Below are positions 18,040-26,471 of a stretch of 64,000 nt of DNA, piece by piece. The notes beneath the pieces are model-generated. The model was not told the origin of the DNA, did not search any database, and was given only the letters and a program-made list of their open reading frames with translations. Position 1 is the stretch's first letter, and each line of letters opens with the position of its first letter. Where the stretch lies: NCBI RefSeq assembly GCF_020535245.1, contig NZ_CP084910.1:1774501-1838500 (forward strand). Reading direction: 5' to 3'. The translations under genes and the position numbers were made by a program. The DNA is from Asticcacaulis sp. AND118. GTDB taxonomy: Bacteria > Pseudomonadota > Alphaproteobacteria > Caulobacterales > Caulobacteraceae.

Positions 18040-19413
18040 ATGTCCAAGGCCCAGGCCGTTTTTGTCTGTCAGTCCTGCGGGATGACCCACACCAAATGGG
18101 CGGGTCAGTGCACGGGTTGCCTGAGCTGGAACACCCTCGTTCAGGAAAGTTTTTCCGCCCCGCCGGGCAGTCTGAAACCCGAAACCTCGCCGTCGAAAAT
18201 TTCAAGGCTTTCAAAGCTCAACTTCGAAACTCTTGATGCGCATGACGAGGCGCCTCAGCGCATGGTCACCGGCATCGAGGAGTTCGACCGCGTGTGCGGC
18301 GGCGGCATTGTGCCCGGCTCGGCCATATTGCTGGCCGGCGATCCCGGCGTCGGCAAATCGACCCTTTTGCTGCAGGTCACCGCCAATGCGGCGATGCGCG
18401 GATTGAAGGTCGCCTATATTTCCGGCGAAGAGGCCGTGGAGCAGGTGCGCGGTCGCGCCCTGCGCATGGGCCTTAACAAAGCCCCCGTCGATCTGGCCGC
18501 CGAGACAAGTTTGCGCACCATTCTCGACGCCCTGAAACGCGACAGCTACGACCTGGTTATCATCGACTCCATACAAACTCTGTGGTCCGACGCCATCGAT
18601 GCGGCGCAGGGCTCGGTGTCGCAGGTGCGCGCCTGCGCCGGCGAACTGGTGCGGCTGGCCAAGAAGAACCGCGTCGCCATGATCCTGGTCGGCCACGTCA
18701 CCAAGGAGGGCCAGATCGCCGGGCCGCGCGTGGTCGAGCACATGGTCGACGCCGTGCTGTCGTTCGAGGGCGAGCGCGGCTATCCGTTCCGTATCCTGCG
18801 CGGTTCCAAAAACCGCTTCGGCGCAACGGACGAGATCGGTGTGTTCGAAATGGGCGACGGCGGCCTGCGCGAAGTGCCCAACCCCTCGGCCCTGTTCCTC
18901 GGCGACAATGACGAGCGTGCGTCGGGTTCCGCCGTCTTTGCCGGTATCGAAGGCTCGCGCCCGGTGCTGGTCGAAATTCAGGCGCTGGTTTCCCCCTCGG
19001 CGCTCGGCACGCCCCGGCGCGCCGTGGTCGGCTGGGATTCCGGGCGGCTGGCCATGATCCTCGCCGTGCTGGAATCGCGCTGCGGGCTGGGGTTTGGCGG
19101 CAAGGACGTCTATCTCAATGTCGCGGGCGGGCTGAAGATCAACGAGCCCGCCGCCGACCTCGCCGCGGCGATGGCGCTGGTCTCGGCCCTGCTCGATCAG
19201 CCCCTGCCAAAGGCGTCGGTCATCTTCGGTGAAATCAGCCTGTCGGGCGAGGTGCGCGGCGTCTCGCGTATGGAAGGCCGCATGAAGGAGGCGCTGAAAC
19301 TCGGCTTCTCGAACGCCATCGCCCCAACTGCGGCCTTGGAAAACGCCCCGTTTGATGTCAAAACATACTCGCACTTGGTTAACGCCATGGGGGCGTTCGA
19401 CATGAACGGGTGA
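18040..19413 (+). CDS. radA: DNA repair protein RadA
   Basis: RadA is a RecA-like branch-migration ATPase that processes recombination intermediates. The 457-residue protein has the N-terminal C4 zinc finger (Cys10, Cys13, Cys24, Cys27), Walker A GDPGVGKST near residues 101-109, the RadA-specific KNRFG motif (SKNRFGATDE near 257-266) and a C-terminal Lon-protease-like domain lacking the active-site residues. Length is usual. It lies downstream of the nested palindrome and 92 nt before cvpA on the same strand. Confidence 0.97.
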   Translation: MSKAQAVFVCQSCGMTHTKWAGQCTGCLSWNTLVQESFSAPPGSLKPETSPSKISRLSKLNFETLDAHDEAPQRMVTGIEEFDRVCGGGIVPGSAILLAGDPGVGKSTLLLQVTANAAMRGLKVAYISGEEAVEQVRGRALRMGLNKAPVDLAAETSLRTILDALKRDSYDLVIIDSIQTLWSDAIDAAQGSVSQVRACAGELVRLAKKNRVAMILVGHVTKEGQIAGPRVVEHMVDAVLSFEGERGYPFRILRGSKNRFGATDEIGVFEMGDGGLREVPNPSALFLGDNDERASGSAVFAGIEGSRPVLVEIQALVSPSALGTPRRAVVGWDSGRLAMILAVLESRCGLGFGGKDVYLNVAGGLKINEPAADLAAAMALVSALLDQPLPKASVIFGEISLSGEVRGVSRMEGRMKEALKLGFSNAIAPTAALENAPFDVKTYSHLVNAMGAFDMNG

Positions 19414-19505
19414 TGTGGGGCATCGTTTTTTTATGAAAAACGCCACAATGGTTAACGCACCATCGTAACGATGGTACGCGACCCAACCATGCTACGGGGA
19501 CACAT

Positions 19506-20003
19506 ATGCAGGGCTACGATCTTATCTTTCTCGGTATTCTGTTGTTTTCCTGCCTGTCGGGGTTCACGCGCGGCGCGACGCGCGAAATCGTCGGCACGGC
19601 CTCCTTCATTCTGGCGGTGATCATCGCTATCTGGCTGGCCCCGTGGCTGCAATCGACCTTCCACCTCGGCGAACTCTTCGCGCTGGTCGTCATCATCATC
19701 GTCTTTATCGCGGCCTATTTCGGCATTCGGGCGCTGGGCAACAACCTGTCGGAAAAGGTCAACAAACAGCAGATGGCCGGCTATGCCGACCGCACGCTGG
19801 GCGTGGCCTTCGGCGTGCTGCGCGCCCTGGCGGTTCTCGGCTTTATCCATTTGCTTTTCTCGGTCGTTCTGCCTAAAGGAAAGCCCGATTGGTTCACCGA
19901 GGCGAAGGTTTATCCCCTGAGCGTTCAGTGCGCCAGGGTCATCGTTTCGGTCGCCCCGTCGTGGGCGAAATACGCCGACAGCGTGGCCACGCCCGACAAG
20001 TAG
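19506..20003 (+). CDS. cvpA: CvpA family membrane protein
   Basis: The 165-residue inner-membrane protein has the CvpA N-terminal pattern (YDLIFLGILLFSCLSGFTRGATREI) and four hydrophobic segments at about residues 3-22, 29-48, 55-77 and 98-121. CvpA was named for colicin V production in Escherichia coli; its molecular function is unclear. It sits directly before purF, the standard cvpA-purF arrangement, which supports the call. The short hydrophilic C-terminus after the last segment is normal. Confidence 0.93.
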   Translation: MQGYDLIFLGILLFSCLSGFTRGATREIVGTASFILAVIIAIWLAPWLQSTFHLGELFALVVIIIVFIAAYFGIRALGNNLSEKVNKQQMAGYADRTLGVAFGVLRALAVLGFIHLLFSVVLPKGKPDWFTEAKVYPLSVQCARVIVSVAPSWAKYADSVATPDK

Positions 20004-20127
20004 GGGATCTGGGACAAAGGGTGCCGCAAGGCTTTTCCGGGGCTTCCATTTCTCCTTATACCGACTATATGGAGGCGGCCCCTCCCCTGTCTCGCGTCAG
20101 GCCTTCACTGGCCTCAAAGGTAAGATC

Positions 20128-21621
20128 ATGCTGACCTCGCCCTCGGAACTGTCGGATAGCTTCGTTTCGCGCGATCCCGACGACGATACCCTGCGCCTCG
20201 AATGCGGCGTGTTCGGCATCTACGGCATGGAGGACGCATCGGCGGTCACCGCGCTGGGGCTGCACGCCCTCCAGCACCGCGGGCAGGAAGCCTGCGGCAT
20301 CGCCTCGTGCGACGGCCGCCGCTTCTACACCGAACGTTCCCACGGACTGGTCAGCGACGTCTTCACCGATCCCGACCTGATCAAGCGCATGCCCGGCCAC
20401 GCCTCGATCGGCCACACGCGCTATTCCACCGCCGGCGGGTCGCACCTGCGCAATGTGCAGCCGATGTTCGCCGACCTCGATTCCGGCGGCATAGCCATCG
20501 CCCATAACGGCAACCTGACCAACTTCATGTTCCTGCGCACGAAGCTGGTCGCCGAAGGCGCCATCTTCCAGTCGACCTCCGATTCCGAAGTCATCCTGCA
20601 CCTGATCGCCCGCTCGCGCAGCATCAAGATCATCGACCGCTTCATCGACACCCTGCGCGACATCGAAGGCGGCTTTGCGCTGGTCGCCATCACCCGTAAG
20701 GGCATGATCGGCGCGCGCGACCCGCTGGGCATCCGCCCGCTGGTGATCGGCAAGCTGGGCCACGCCTATGTGCTGGCGTCTGAAACCTGCGCGCTGGACA
20801 TGATCGGCGCGGTCTTCGTGCGCGATGTCGAGCACGGCGAAGTGGTGCAGATCGACGAGGACGGGCTGAAATCCTATAAGCCGTTCGAGCGTAAGGCCGC
20901 CCGTCCGTGCCTGTTCGAGTATGTCTACTTCGCCCGCCCCGACTCGGTCGTGAACGGCAAGTCGATCTATGAGGTGCGCAAGGCCATGGGCCGTCAGCTG
21001 GCCCTCGAACATCCCGCCGACGCCGACATCGTCGTGCCGGTCCCCGATTCGGGCGTCCCCGCCTCGCTCGGCTTCTCGGAAGAATCAGGCCTGCCGTTCG
21101 AACTGGGTATCATCCGCAACCACTATGTCGGCCGCACCTTCATTCAGCCGACCCAGAACATCCGCGATCTGGGGGTGCGCAAGAAGCACTCGCCCAACCG
21201 CGTCGTGCTGGAAGGCAAGAAGGTCATCCTGATCGACGATTCGATCGTGCGCGGCACCACCTCGGTGAAGATCGTGCGCATGGTCCGCGCCGCCGGGGCC
21301 AAGGAAGTCCACCTGCGTTCGGCTTCGCCGCCCATCCTGTGGCCCGACTATTACGGCATCGACATGCCGGACCGCGCCAAGCTTCTGGCCGCGCAGCATT
21401 CCATCGAGGAAATGCGTCAGATGCTGGAATGCGACTCGCTTGGCTTCCTCTCAGTCGATGGCCTGTACAAGGCCATGGGGCATGACGGCCGCAATAACGA
21501 TCAGCCGCAATATACCGACCACTATTTCACCGGCGACTATCCGACCCGTCTGACGGACAAGGACATCGCCGCCGAGGCCGAAGCCAGCGGCCAGCAATTG
21601 TCGCTTCTGGCCAACACATAA
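20128..21621 (+). CDS. purF: Amidophosphoribosyltransferase
   Basis: PurF makes 5-phosphoribosylamine from PRPP and glutamine, the first committed step of purine synthesis. The 497-residue precursor has a 25-residue propeptide before Cys26 (LECGVFGIYG), the Ntn-type nucleophile exposed after cleavage. The glutaminase domain spans about 26-260. The PRPP-binding motif VILIDDSIVRGTTS follows near 368-381. The cysteines that bind the 4Fe-4S cluster in the Bacillus subtilis enzyme appear to be absent: the C-terminal CGQC-like site reads NDQPQYTDHYFTG, and the internal site reads WPDYYGID. It follows cvpA by 124 nt. Confidence 0.97.
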   Translation: MLTSPSELSDSFVSRDPDDDTLRLECGVFGIYGMEDASAVTALGLHALQHRGQEACGIASCDGRRFYTERSHGLVSDVFTDPDLIKRMPGHASIGHTRYSTAGGSHLRNVQPMFADLDSGGIAIAHNGNLTNFMFLRTKLVAEGAIFQSTSDSEVILHLIARSRSIKIIDRFIDTLRDIEGGFALVAITRKGMIGARDPLGIRPLVIGKLGHAYVLASETCALDMIGAVFVRDVEHGEVVQIDEDGLKSYKPFERKAARPCLFEYVYFARPDSVVNGKSIYEVRKAMGRQLALEHPADADIVVPVPDSGVPASLGFSEESGLPFELGIIRNHYVGRTFIQPTQNIRDLGVRKKHSPNRVVLEGKKVILIDDSIVRGTTSVKIVRMVRAAGAKEVHLRSASPPILWPDYYGIDMPDRAKLLAAQHSIEEMRQMLECDSLGFLSVDGLYKAMGHDGRNNDQPQYTDHYFTGDYPTRLTDKDIAAEAEASGQQLSLLANT

Positions 21622-21638
21622 AAAACAAGGACAGGGCG

Positions 21639-22376
21639 ATGATCGACACCCTTTTGCAGGGGCGCATCGCCCTCGTCACCGGCGCGTCGCGCGGTATTGG
21701 CCGCGCCGCGGCGCTGGGTCTGGCCCGCGCGGGGGCGCATGTCATCGCCTGCGCGCGCACGACCGGCGCGCTGGAAGAACTGGACGATCAGATCTTCGCC
21801 GAAACCGGCCGCCACGCCACGCTCATCCCCTTCGATCTGGCCGACGGTGCGGCGCTGGAGCGCATCGGCGGCGCGGTCTATGAGCGTTTCAAAAAGCTCG
21901 ACATTTTCGTCCATGCGGCGGCGACTCTGGGGTCGCTCACCCCCGTCTCGCATTACGAGCCCAAGGATTTCAACCGCGTCATCACGCTGAACCTCAACGC
22001 CACCTATCGCCTGATCCGTCAACTGGAGCCGGTGATGAAGTTTTCCGACGCCGGGCGCGCCATCTTCATCTCGTCGGGCGCTGCATCCAATCCGCGCGCC
22101 TTCTGGGGGGCCTATGCCGCCTCCAAGGCCGGGATGGAGGCGCTGGTGCGCACCTGGGCCGACGAGATGGAGGTCACCCCTATCCGCTGCGCCATCGTCA
22201 ATCCGGGAGCCATGCGCACCCGCATGCGCGCCGAAGCCTTTCCGGGCGAAGATCCGCAAACCCTGCCCCTGCCCGAAGAGGTCGTCCCGCTGATCATCGA
22301 ACTGGCGCGACCCGACCTGACGCCGACGCTGGACACCATCCATCTGCGGGAATGGGCTCATTCCGGCCACGCATAA
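21639..22376 (+). CDS. Short-chain dehydrogenase/reductase (SDR)
   Basis: This 245-residue NAD(P)-dependent oxidoreductase has the cofactor motif TGASRGIGRAAALGL at about residues 14-28. An SSG segment near 147 supplies the catalytic Ser, and YAASKAG near 160-166 supplies the catalytic Tyr and Lys. The gene starts 17 nt after purF on the same strand and is probably co-transcribed. The substrate cannot be predicted. Family length and fold are standard. Confidence 0.93.
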   Translation: MIDTLLQGRIALVTGASRGIGRAAALGLARAGAHVIACARTTGALEELDDQIFAETGRHATLIPFDLADGAALERIGGAVYERFKKLDIFVHAAATLGSLTPVSHYEPKDFNRVITLNLNATYRLIRQLEPVMKFSDAGRAIFISSGAASNPRAFWGAYAASKAGMEALVRTWADEMEVTPIRCAIVNPGAMRTRMRAEAFPGEDPQTLPLPEEVVPLIIELARPDLTPTLDTIHLREWAHSGHA

Positions 22377-22420
22377 CCGGCGAAGATTCTTCCAAGTAAA
22401 ACAAGGATTCAGGTTCACTT

Positions 22421-22440
22421 TTTGACGCGATTCCGTCAAA
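22421..22440. promoter_or_regulatory. Palindromic operator candidate upstream of the aminotransferase
   Basis: TTTGACG (22421-22427) and CGTCAAA (22434-22440) are exact reverse complements separated by 6 nt, ending 7 nt before the ATG at 22448. The position overlaps the ribosome binding region, so the site could repress by blocking transcription or translation. The regulator is unknown. Confidence 0.45.
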
Positions 22441-22447
22441 TAGACTC

Positions 22448-23791
22448 ATGACCCACGCCCTGCTGAACACCGACACCCACTACCCCAAACCCGACAGCGC
22501 CGCGCTTCTGGACGAGTTGGCGCAGTACGTCATCGCCGAGCCCTATCCCTTCGTCGTCGATCTGGAAACGTCGCGCGGCATGGAACTGGCGACCGTCGAC
22601 GGCGACCGCATCACCGACTGGTGCGGGCTCTACGGGTCGCGCCTGATCGGTTACAACCACCCGCGCCTGTACGAACCCGACTATATGCGCCGGCTGGTGG
22701 TGGCGGCCAATACCAAGATGGCCAATCCGGACTTCCTGACGCGCGAATGCCTCGACTATTACCGCCTGCTGCACGCCCTGCGCCCGAAGTGCATGAGGCA
22801 GGAACGCGTCGAGGTCTACGCCGTCAATTCCGGCGCCGAAGCGGTCGAGAACATGATGAAATACCTCATCAATCTCCACCACAAGAAAATGCAGGCGCAA
22901 GGCAGGACCGTCCACAATCACCGGTTCATCTATTTCGAGCAGGCCTTCCACGGCCGAACGGTGTTCGCGCTCAACATCACCAAGCTGTCGAACGATCCCA
23001 TCGCCACACGCGACTATCAGGGGCTGATTCAGGGTAATCTTCAGGTGCCCTTCCCAGAATATGACAGCCGCCGCCGCGAGGCCGACAATCAGCGCGAGGT
23101 CGATAAGTGTCTGGCAACGCTCGACTATCTGATGTCGACCTATCGCGACGAGATCGCCGGCGTTATCCTTGAGCCGCTGCAGGGGGCGGGCGGGCATCGG
23201 CTGGCCCTGCCGCGCTTCTATCAGGAGCTGTCGCGCCTGTGCCATCAACACGGCATTGCGTGGGGGCTGGACGAGGTGCAGACCTCCGGGGGTCAGACCG
23301 GCGAAGTCTTCTCCATCGATCTGTTCGACGTGCCGCACCCACCGCAGGCCGTCGCCACCGCCAAGAAGTTCGGCAATGGCGTCGTCTATATGCTCAATTC
23401 GATGGAAGACATCGGCGTGCTCGATTCGACCTGGGGCGGCTCGCTGTCGGACATGGTGCGCTTCTGCGAAGAGTGGAAGATTGTCGAGGACGAAGGCCTG
23501 CTGCAACAGGTCGAGACCAAGGGCGCGCGCCTGTTCGGCGGGCTGAACAGCCTGGTCGAAAAATACCCCGACACCATGGGCAATGTGCGCGGCCTCGGCC
23601 TCTATCAGGGTTTCAGCCTGCTCTATGCGCCGAACAAGGCGCGGCTGATCGACATGGCGCTGGAACAGGAAAACCTGCTGCTACTGGGTGCGGGGACGGA
23701 CTCGATCCGCTTCCGCCCGCCGCTGGACGTCAGCGAGGCCGAGATCGATGAACTGATCTGCAAGCTGGGCCGACTGGTGGAGCAACTCTGA
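22448..23791 (+). CDS. Class III PLP-dependent aminotransferase, L-lysine 6-transaminase-like
   Basis: The 447-residue protein is a fold-type I, class III aminotransferase. Visible features are NSGAEAVENMMKYL near residues 126-139, the cofactor motif WGLDEVQTSGGQTG near 273-286, and the probable Schiff-base lysine in TAKKFGNG near 305-312. The wording around the active site resembles L-lysine epsilon-aminotransferases (Lat), which convert lysine to the alpha-aminoadipate semialdehyde precursor; I infer this from overall resemblance only. Its last base overlaps the start of the PhzF-like gene (TGATG), so the two are translationally coupled. Confidence 0.8.
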   Translation: MTHALLNTDTHYPKPDSAALLDELAQYVIAEPYPFVVDLETSRGMELATVDGDRITDWCGLYGSRLIGYNHPRLYEPDYMRRLVVAANTKMANPDFLTRECLDYYRLLHALRPKCMRQERVEVYAVNSGAEAVENMMKYLINLHHKKMQAQGRTVHNHRFIYFEQAFHGRTVFALNITKLSNDPIATRDYQGLIQGNLQVPFPEYDSRRREADNQREVDKCLATLDYLMSTYRDEIAGVILEPLQGAGGHRLALPRFYQELSRLCHQHGIAWGLDEVQTSGGQTGEVFSIDLFDVPHPPQAVATAKKFGNGVVYMLNSMEDIGVLDSTWGGSLSDMVRFCEEWKIVEDEGLLQQVETKGARLFGGLNSLVEKYPDTMGNVRGLGLYQGFSLLYAPNKARLIDMALEQENLLLLGAGTDSIRFRPPLDVSEAEIDELICKLGRLVEQL

Positions 23792-24621
23792 TGCAAAGAC
23801 GTTTCCAACTGGTCGATGTCTTCCATTCGGGGCCGTTCAGCGGCAACCCGGTGGCCGTGGTGCTCGATTCCGAGGGCCTGACGACCGAAGACATGCAGCG
23901 CATTACACGCTGGTTCAACCTGTCGGAAACGACCTTCCTGCTGCCGCCAGAGACACCCGACGCCGATTATCGCGTGCGCATCTTCACGCTCGACCGCGAA
24001 CTGCCCTTTGCCGGGCATCCGACGCTGGGGTCGGCCCATGCGTGGCGGCTGGCGGCGGGTTCCGACCAGGCCGAACTGATGCAGCAATGTGGCGTCGGGC
24101 TGGTCAATGTGCGCTTCGACGGCAGCCGACCGGCCTTTGCCGCGCCGCCGCTGATCCGCAGCGGCCCCGTGGACGACGCGCAGATCGCCGATATTATCGA
24201 GGTCCTGCGCATCGGACGTGACCAGATCAGCGCCGAATGGGCCGACAACGGTCCGGGTTGGATTCTGGTGCAACTGACATCCGCCGAAGCGGTGCTGGCG
24301 GTCGATCCGTTACGCTATCTCGACCGTCGTGTCGAAATCGGTCTGGTCGGCGCGCACCCGGCCGGGCACGACACAGCCTTCGAAATCCGCGCCCTGTTCA
24401 GCGACGCCTCTGGCGGCATTATCGAAGACCCGGTGACGGGCTCGCTCAATGCCTCGGTCGCCCAGTGCCTGCTGGCCGATGGTCGCGCCACCGCGCCCTA
24501 TGTCGCGGCTCAAGGGACGAAGCTGGGCCGCGCCGGGCGCATCCATGTGTCAGAAGCCGACGGCGATATCTGGATCGGCGGCGAGACGCGCACCCTGTTC
24601 AGCGGCACCGGCAATTTCTAG
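23791..24621 (+). CDS. PhzF family isomerase/epimerase-like protein
   Basis: The 276-residue protein has the PhzF fold signatures. VDVFHSGPFSGNPVAVV is at residues 8-24, the probable catalytic glutamate is Glu46 in NLSETTF, LPFAGHPTLGSAHA spans about 70-83, and IIEDPVTGSLNA lies near 210-221. Members include diaminopimelate-epimerase-like isomerases of small metabolites; the substrate here is unknown. Its ATG overlaps the stop of the class III aminotransferase, which suggests one shared amino-acid pathway. It ends at a 166-nt convergent spacer filled by an inverted-repeat element. Confidence 0.88.
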   Translation: MQRRFQLVDVFHSGPFSGNPVAVVLDSEGLTTEDMQRITRWFNLSETTFLLPPETPDADYRVRIFTLDRELPFAGHPTLGSAHAWRLAAGSDQAELMQQCGVGLVNVRFDGSRPAFAAPPLIRSGPVDDAQIADIIEVLRIGRDQISAEWADNGPGWILVQLTSAEAVLAVDPLRYLDRRVEIGLVGAHPAGHDTAFEIRALFSDASGGIIEDPVTGSLNASVAQCLLADGRATAPYVAAQGTKLGRAGRIHVSEADGDIWIGGETRTLFSGTGNF

Positions 24622-24626
24622 CTCCC

Positions 24627-24787
24627 TCCTCCCCTGTTGCAAAGCGTACGGGGGAGGTGCTGAGCGAACGAAGTGCGTCGAAGCGGAGGGGGCAAATTCC
24701 AAGGCTTTCGCCCCCTCCGTCATTTTTCACTAACGCTCAAAATGCCACCCGCACCGGCGGCCCGGTCCCCCGCTTTGCAGGGGAGGA
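24627..24787. repeat. Inverted-repeat element between phzF-like gene and der
   Basis: The ends 24627-24655 and 24766-24787 are inverted copies (TCCTCCCCTGTTGCAAAGCG versus CGCTTTGCAGGGGAGGA with a small indel). A core hairpin CGGAGGGGGC (24684-24693) and GCCCCCTCCG (24710-24719) lies between. The element fills the space between two convergent stop codons and probably serves as a bidirectional terminator. It differs in sequence from the GCAGGGGCC family. Confidence 0.65.
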
Positions 24788-24794
24788 TGTTTTT

Positions 24795-26378
24795 TTACCG
24801 CTTCCCCTTACCCGCAGGCTTGCTGCGGCCGCCGGGGCCTGCGGCGCCGGGCTTGGTCGAAGGCCCTGTGCTGCGCGAGGTGCGCGCCTTGACGACGACC
24901 TTCGGCGCGGACGCTCCCTTGGGTTTCTGCTTCACGCGGTTGGGGTGCGCCGGTTTTTCACCCGGCTTCGATTTCGGCTTGGCGCGGGCGCGCGGCGGAC
25001 CGCTGGTGTCCTTGCCCGAATTGTCGTCGAACGGATTGATCCCGGCATTGGCCTTGACCGTCAGGCGAATAGGCACGCCCGGCATATCAAAAGATTCGCG
25101 CAAGCTATTGATCATATAGCGTTGATAGTGCGCGGGCATAGCATAGGCGCGGCTGGCGAACAGCACAAATGTCGGCGGGCGGCCCTTGGTCTGAGCCATG
25201 TATTTCGGCTTGATGCGCTTGCCATCCACGGCGGGGGGCGGGTGACGCTGGATGGCCAGTTTCAACCAGTCATTGAGGTCGCGCGTCTTCACCTTGGCCG
25301 ACCAGTTGCGATAGGCCTTGAGGATGGCCGGCATCAGGCGATCCAAGCCGCGCCCGTTCAGCGCCGACAACGCCACGAACGGCGCACCGCGCAGTTGCGG
25401 CAACATGCGTTCAGCGGTCTCGCTCAGTTCCGACAGACGCGCCTGCGGCTCCTCGGTCGTGTCCCACTTGGAGATGACGTAAATCAGGGCACGGCCTTCG
25501 CGTTCGACCAGATCGGCGATTTGCAGATCCTGGGTCTCGAAGGCGTTTTCCTGATCCATGACCAGCACGACGACTTCGGCGAAGGTGATGGCGCGGATGG
25601 TGTCGGCGGTCGACAGTTTTTCGAGCTTTTCCTGCACGCGGGCCTTGCGACGCAGACCGGCGGTGTCGACCAGACGGATCTTGCGGCCTTCATATTCCCA
25701 ATCGACCGAGATCGAATCGCGGGTGATGCCGGCTTCCGGTCCGGTCAGCAGGCGGTCTTCGCCCAGCAGGCGGTTGATCAGGGTCGACTTTCCGGCGTTT
25801 GGACGACCGATGATGGCAATACGGATGGGCTTGGTGTCCTCATCCTCGTCTTCGTCCTCATCGACGATATAGTCGCCCTCGAAAAGCTGACGGTATTTTT
25901 CCAGCGCCTCGTAAAGCTCGGAAATCCCTTCACCGTGCTCCGCCGACAGGTGCAGAGGTGCGCCGAAACCGAGAACGTGCGCCTCTTCCGCCCCGGCGAA
26001 ACCGGCATGGCCCTCGGCCTTGTTCGCGATCAGCAGGACCGGCTTGTCCTTATGGCGCAGGATTTCGGCGAAGATGCGATCCAGCGGCACGACGCCTTCG
26101 CGGGCATCGACGACGAACAGCGCGACATCGGCCTCTTCGATGGCTTTTTCGGTCTGAATGCGCATACGCGATTCGAGCGAACTATCGTCCACGTCCTCGA
26201 AACCGGCGGTGTCGATGAGGTCGAGATCGATGTCGCCGATATTGCCCGTGGCGTAGCGGCGGTCGCGCGTCACGCCGGGCTGGTCATCGACGATGGCCAG
26301 TTTCTTGCCCGCGAGGCGGTTGAACAGGGTGGACTTGCCGACGTTCGGACGGCCGACAATGGCGATTTTTAAGGTCAT
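24795..26378 (-). CDS. der: Ribosome assembly GTPase Der (EngA)
   Basis: Der has two tandem GTPase domains and acts in 50S subunit assembly. Domain 1 begins IAIVGRPNVGKS at residues 5-16; domain 2 begins IAIIGRPNAGKS after an unusually acidic linker (DEDEDEDED, near residues 176-184). The C-terminal KH-like domain follows, then a basic tail of about 70 residues rich in Lys, Pro, Arg and Gly. The 527-residue length exceeds the usual 450-490 because of the linker and tail. The start at 26376-26378 (MTLKIAIVGRP) matches homologues. It is the last gene of the yfgM-bamB-der trio, a well-known synteny. Confidence 0.97.
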   Translation of the reverse strand: MTLKIAIVGRPNVGKSTLFNRLAGKKLAIVDDQPGVTRDRRYATGNIGDIDLDLIDTAGFEDVDDSSLESRMRIQTEKAIEEADVALFVVDAREGVVPLDRIFAEILRHKDKPVLLIANKAEGHAGFAGAEEAHVLGFGAPLHLSAEHGEGISELYEALEKYRQLFEGDYIVDEDEDEDEDTKPIRIAIIGRPNAGKSTLINRLLGEDRLLTGPEAGITRDSISVDWEYEGRKIRLVDTAGLRRKARVQEKLEKLSTADTIRAITFAEVVVLVMDQENAFETQDLQIADLVEREGRALIYVISKWDTTEEPQARLSELSETAERMLPQLRGAPFVALSALNGRGLDRLMPAILKAYRNWSAKVKTRDLNDWLKLAIQRHPPPAVDGKRIKPKYMAQTKGRPPTFVLFASRAYAMPAHYQRYMINSLRESFDMPGVPIRLTVKANAGINPFDDNSGKDTSGPPRARAKPKSKPGEKPAHPNRVKQKPKGASAPKVVVKARTSRSTGPSTKPGAAGPGGRSKPAGKGKR

Positions 26379-26406
26379 GACGGGGTTATTACAGGAGATA
26401 CTGTGT

Positions 26407-26443
26407 AAAAAAAAGAAAAGATGCAGGGGACTTGTCCCCTGCA
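26407..26443 (-). terminator. Terminator between bamB and der
   Basis: TGCAGGGGA (26422-26430) and TCCCCTGCA (26435-26443) form a perfect 9-bp stem with a CTTG loop. On the minus strand it is followed by a T-rich run (A-rich 26407-26420 on the plus strand). It would limit bamB read-through into der and resembles a half-unit of the GC-rich hairpin family. Confidence 0.75.
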
Positions 26444-26471
26444 CCCCAAATGTTCAAAGCGGCGGCACTGC

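Noticed and set aside
24237-26372. 711-codon open frame opposite der
   Set aside because: Low-complexity Arg/Gly/Ala/Gln composition and complete overlap with Der on the other strand mark it as a shadow.
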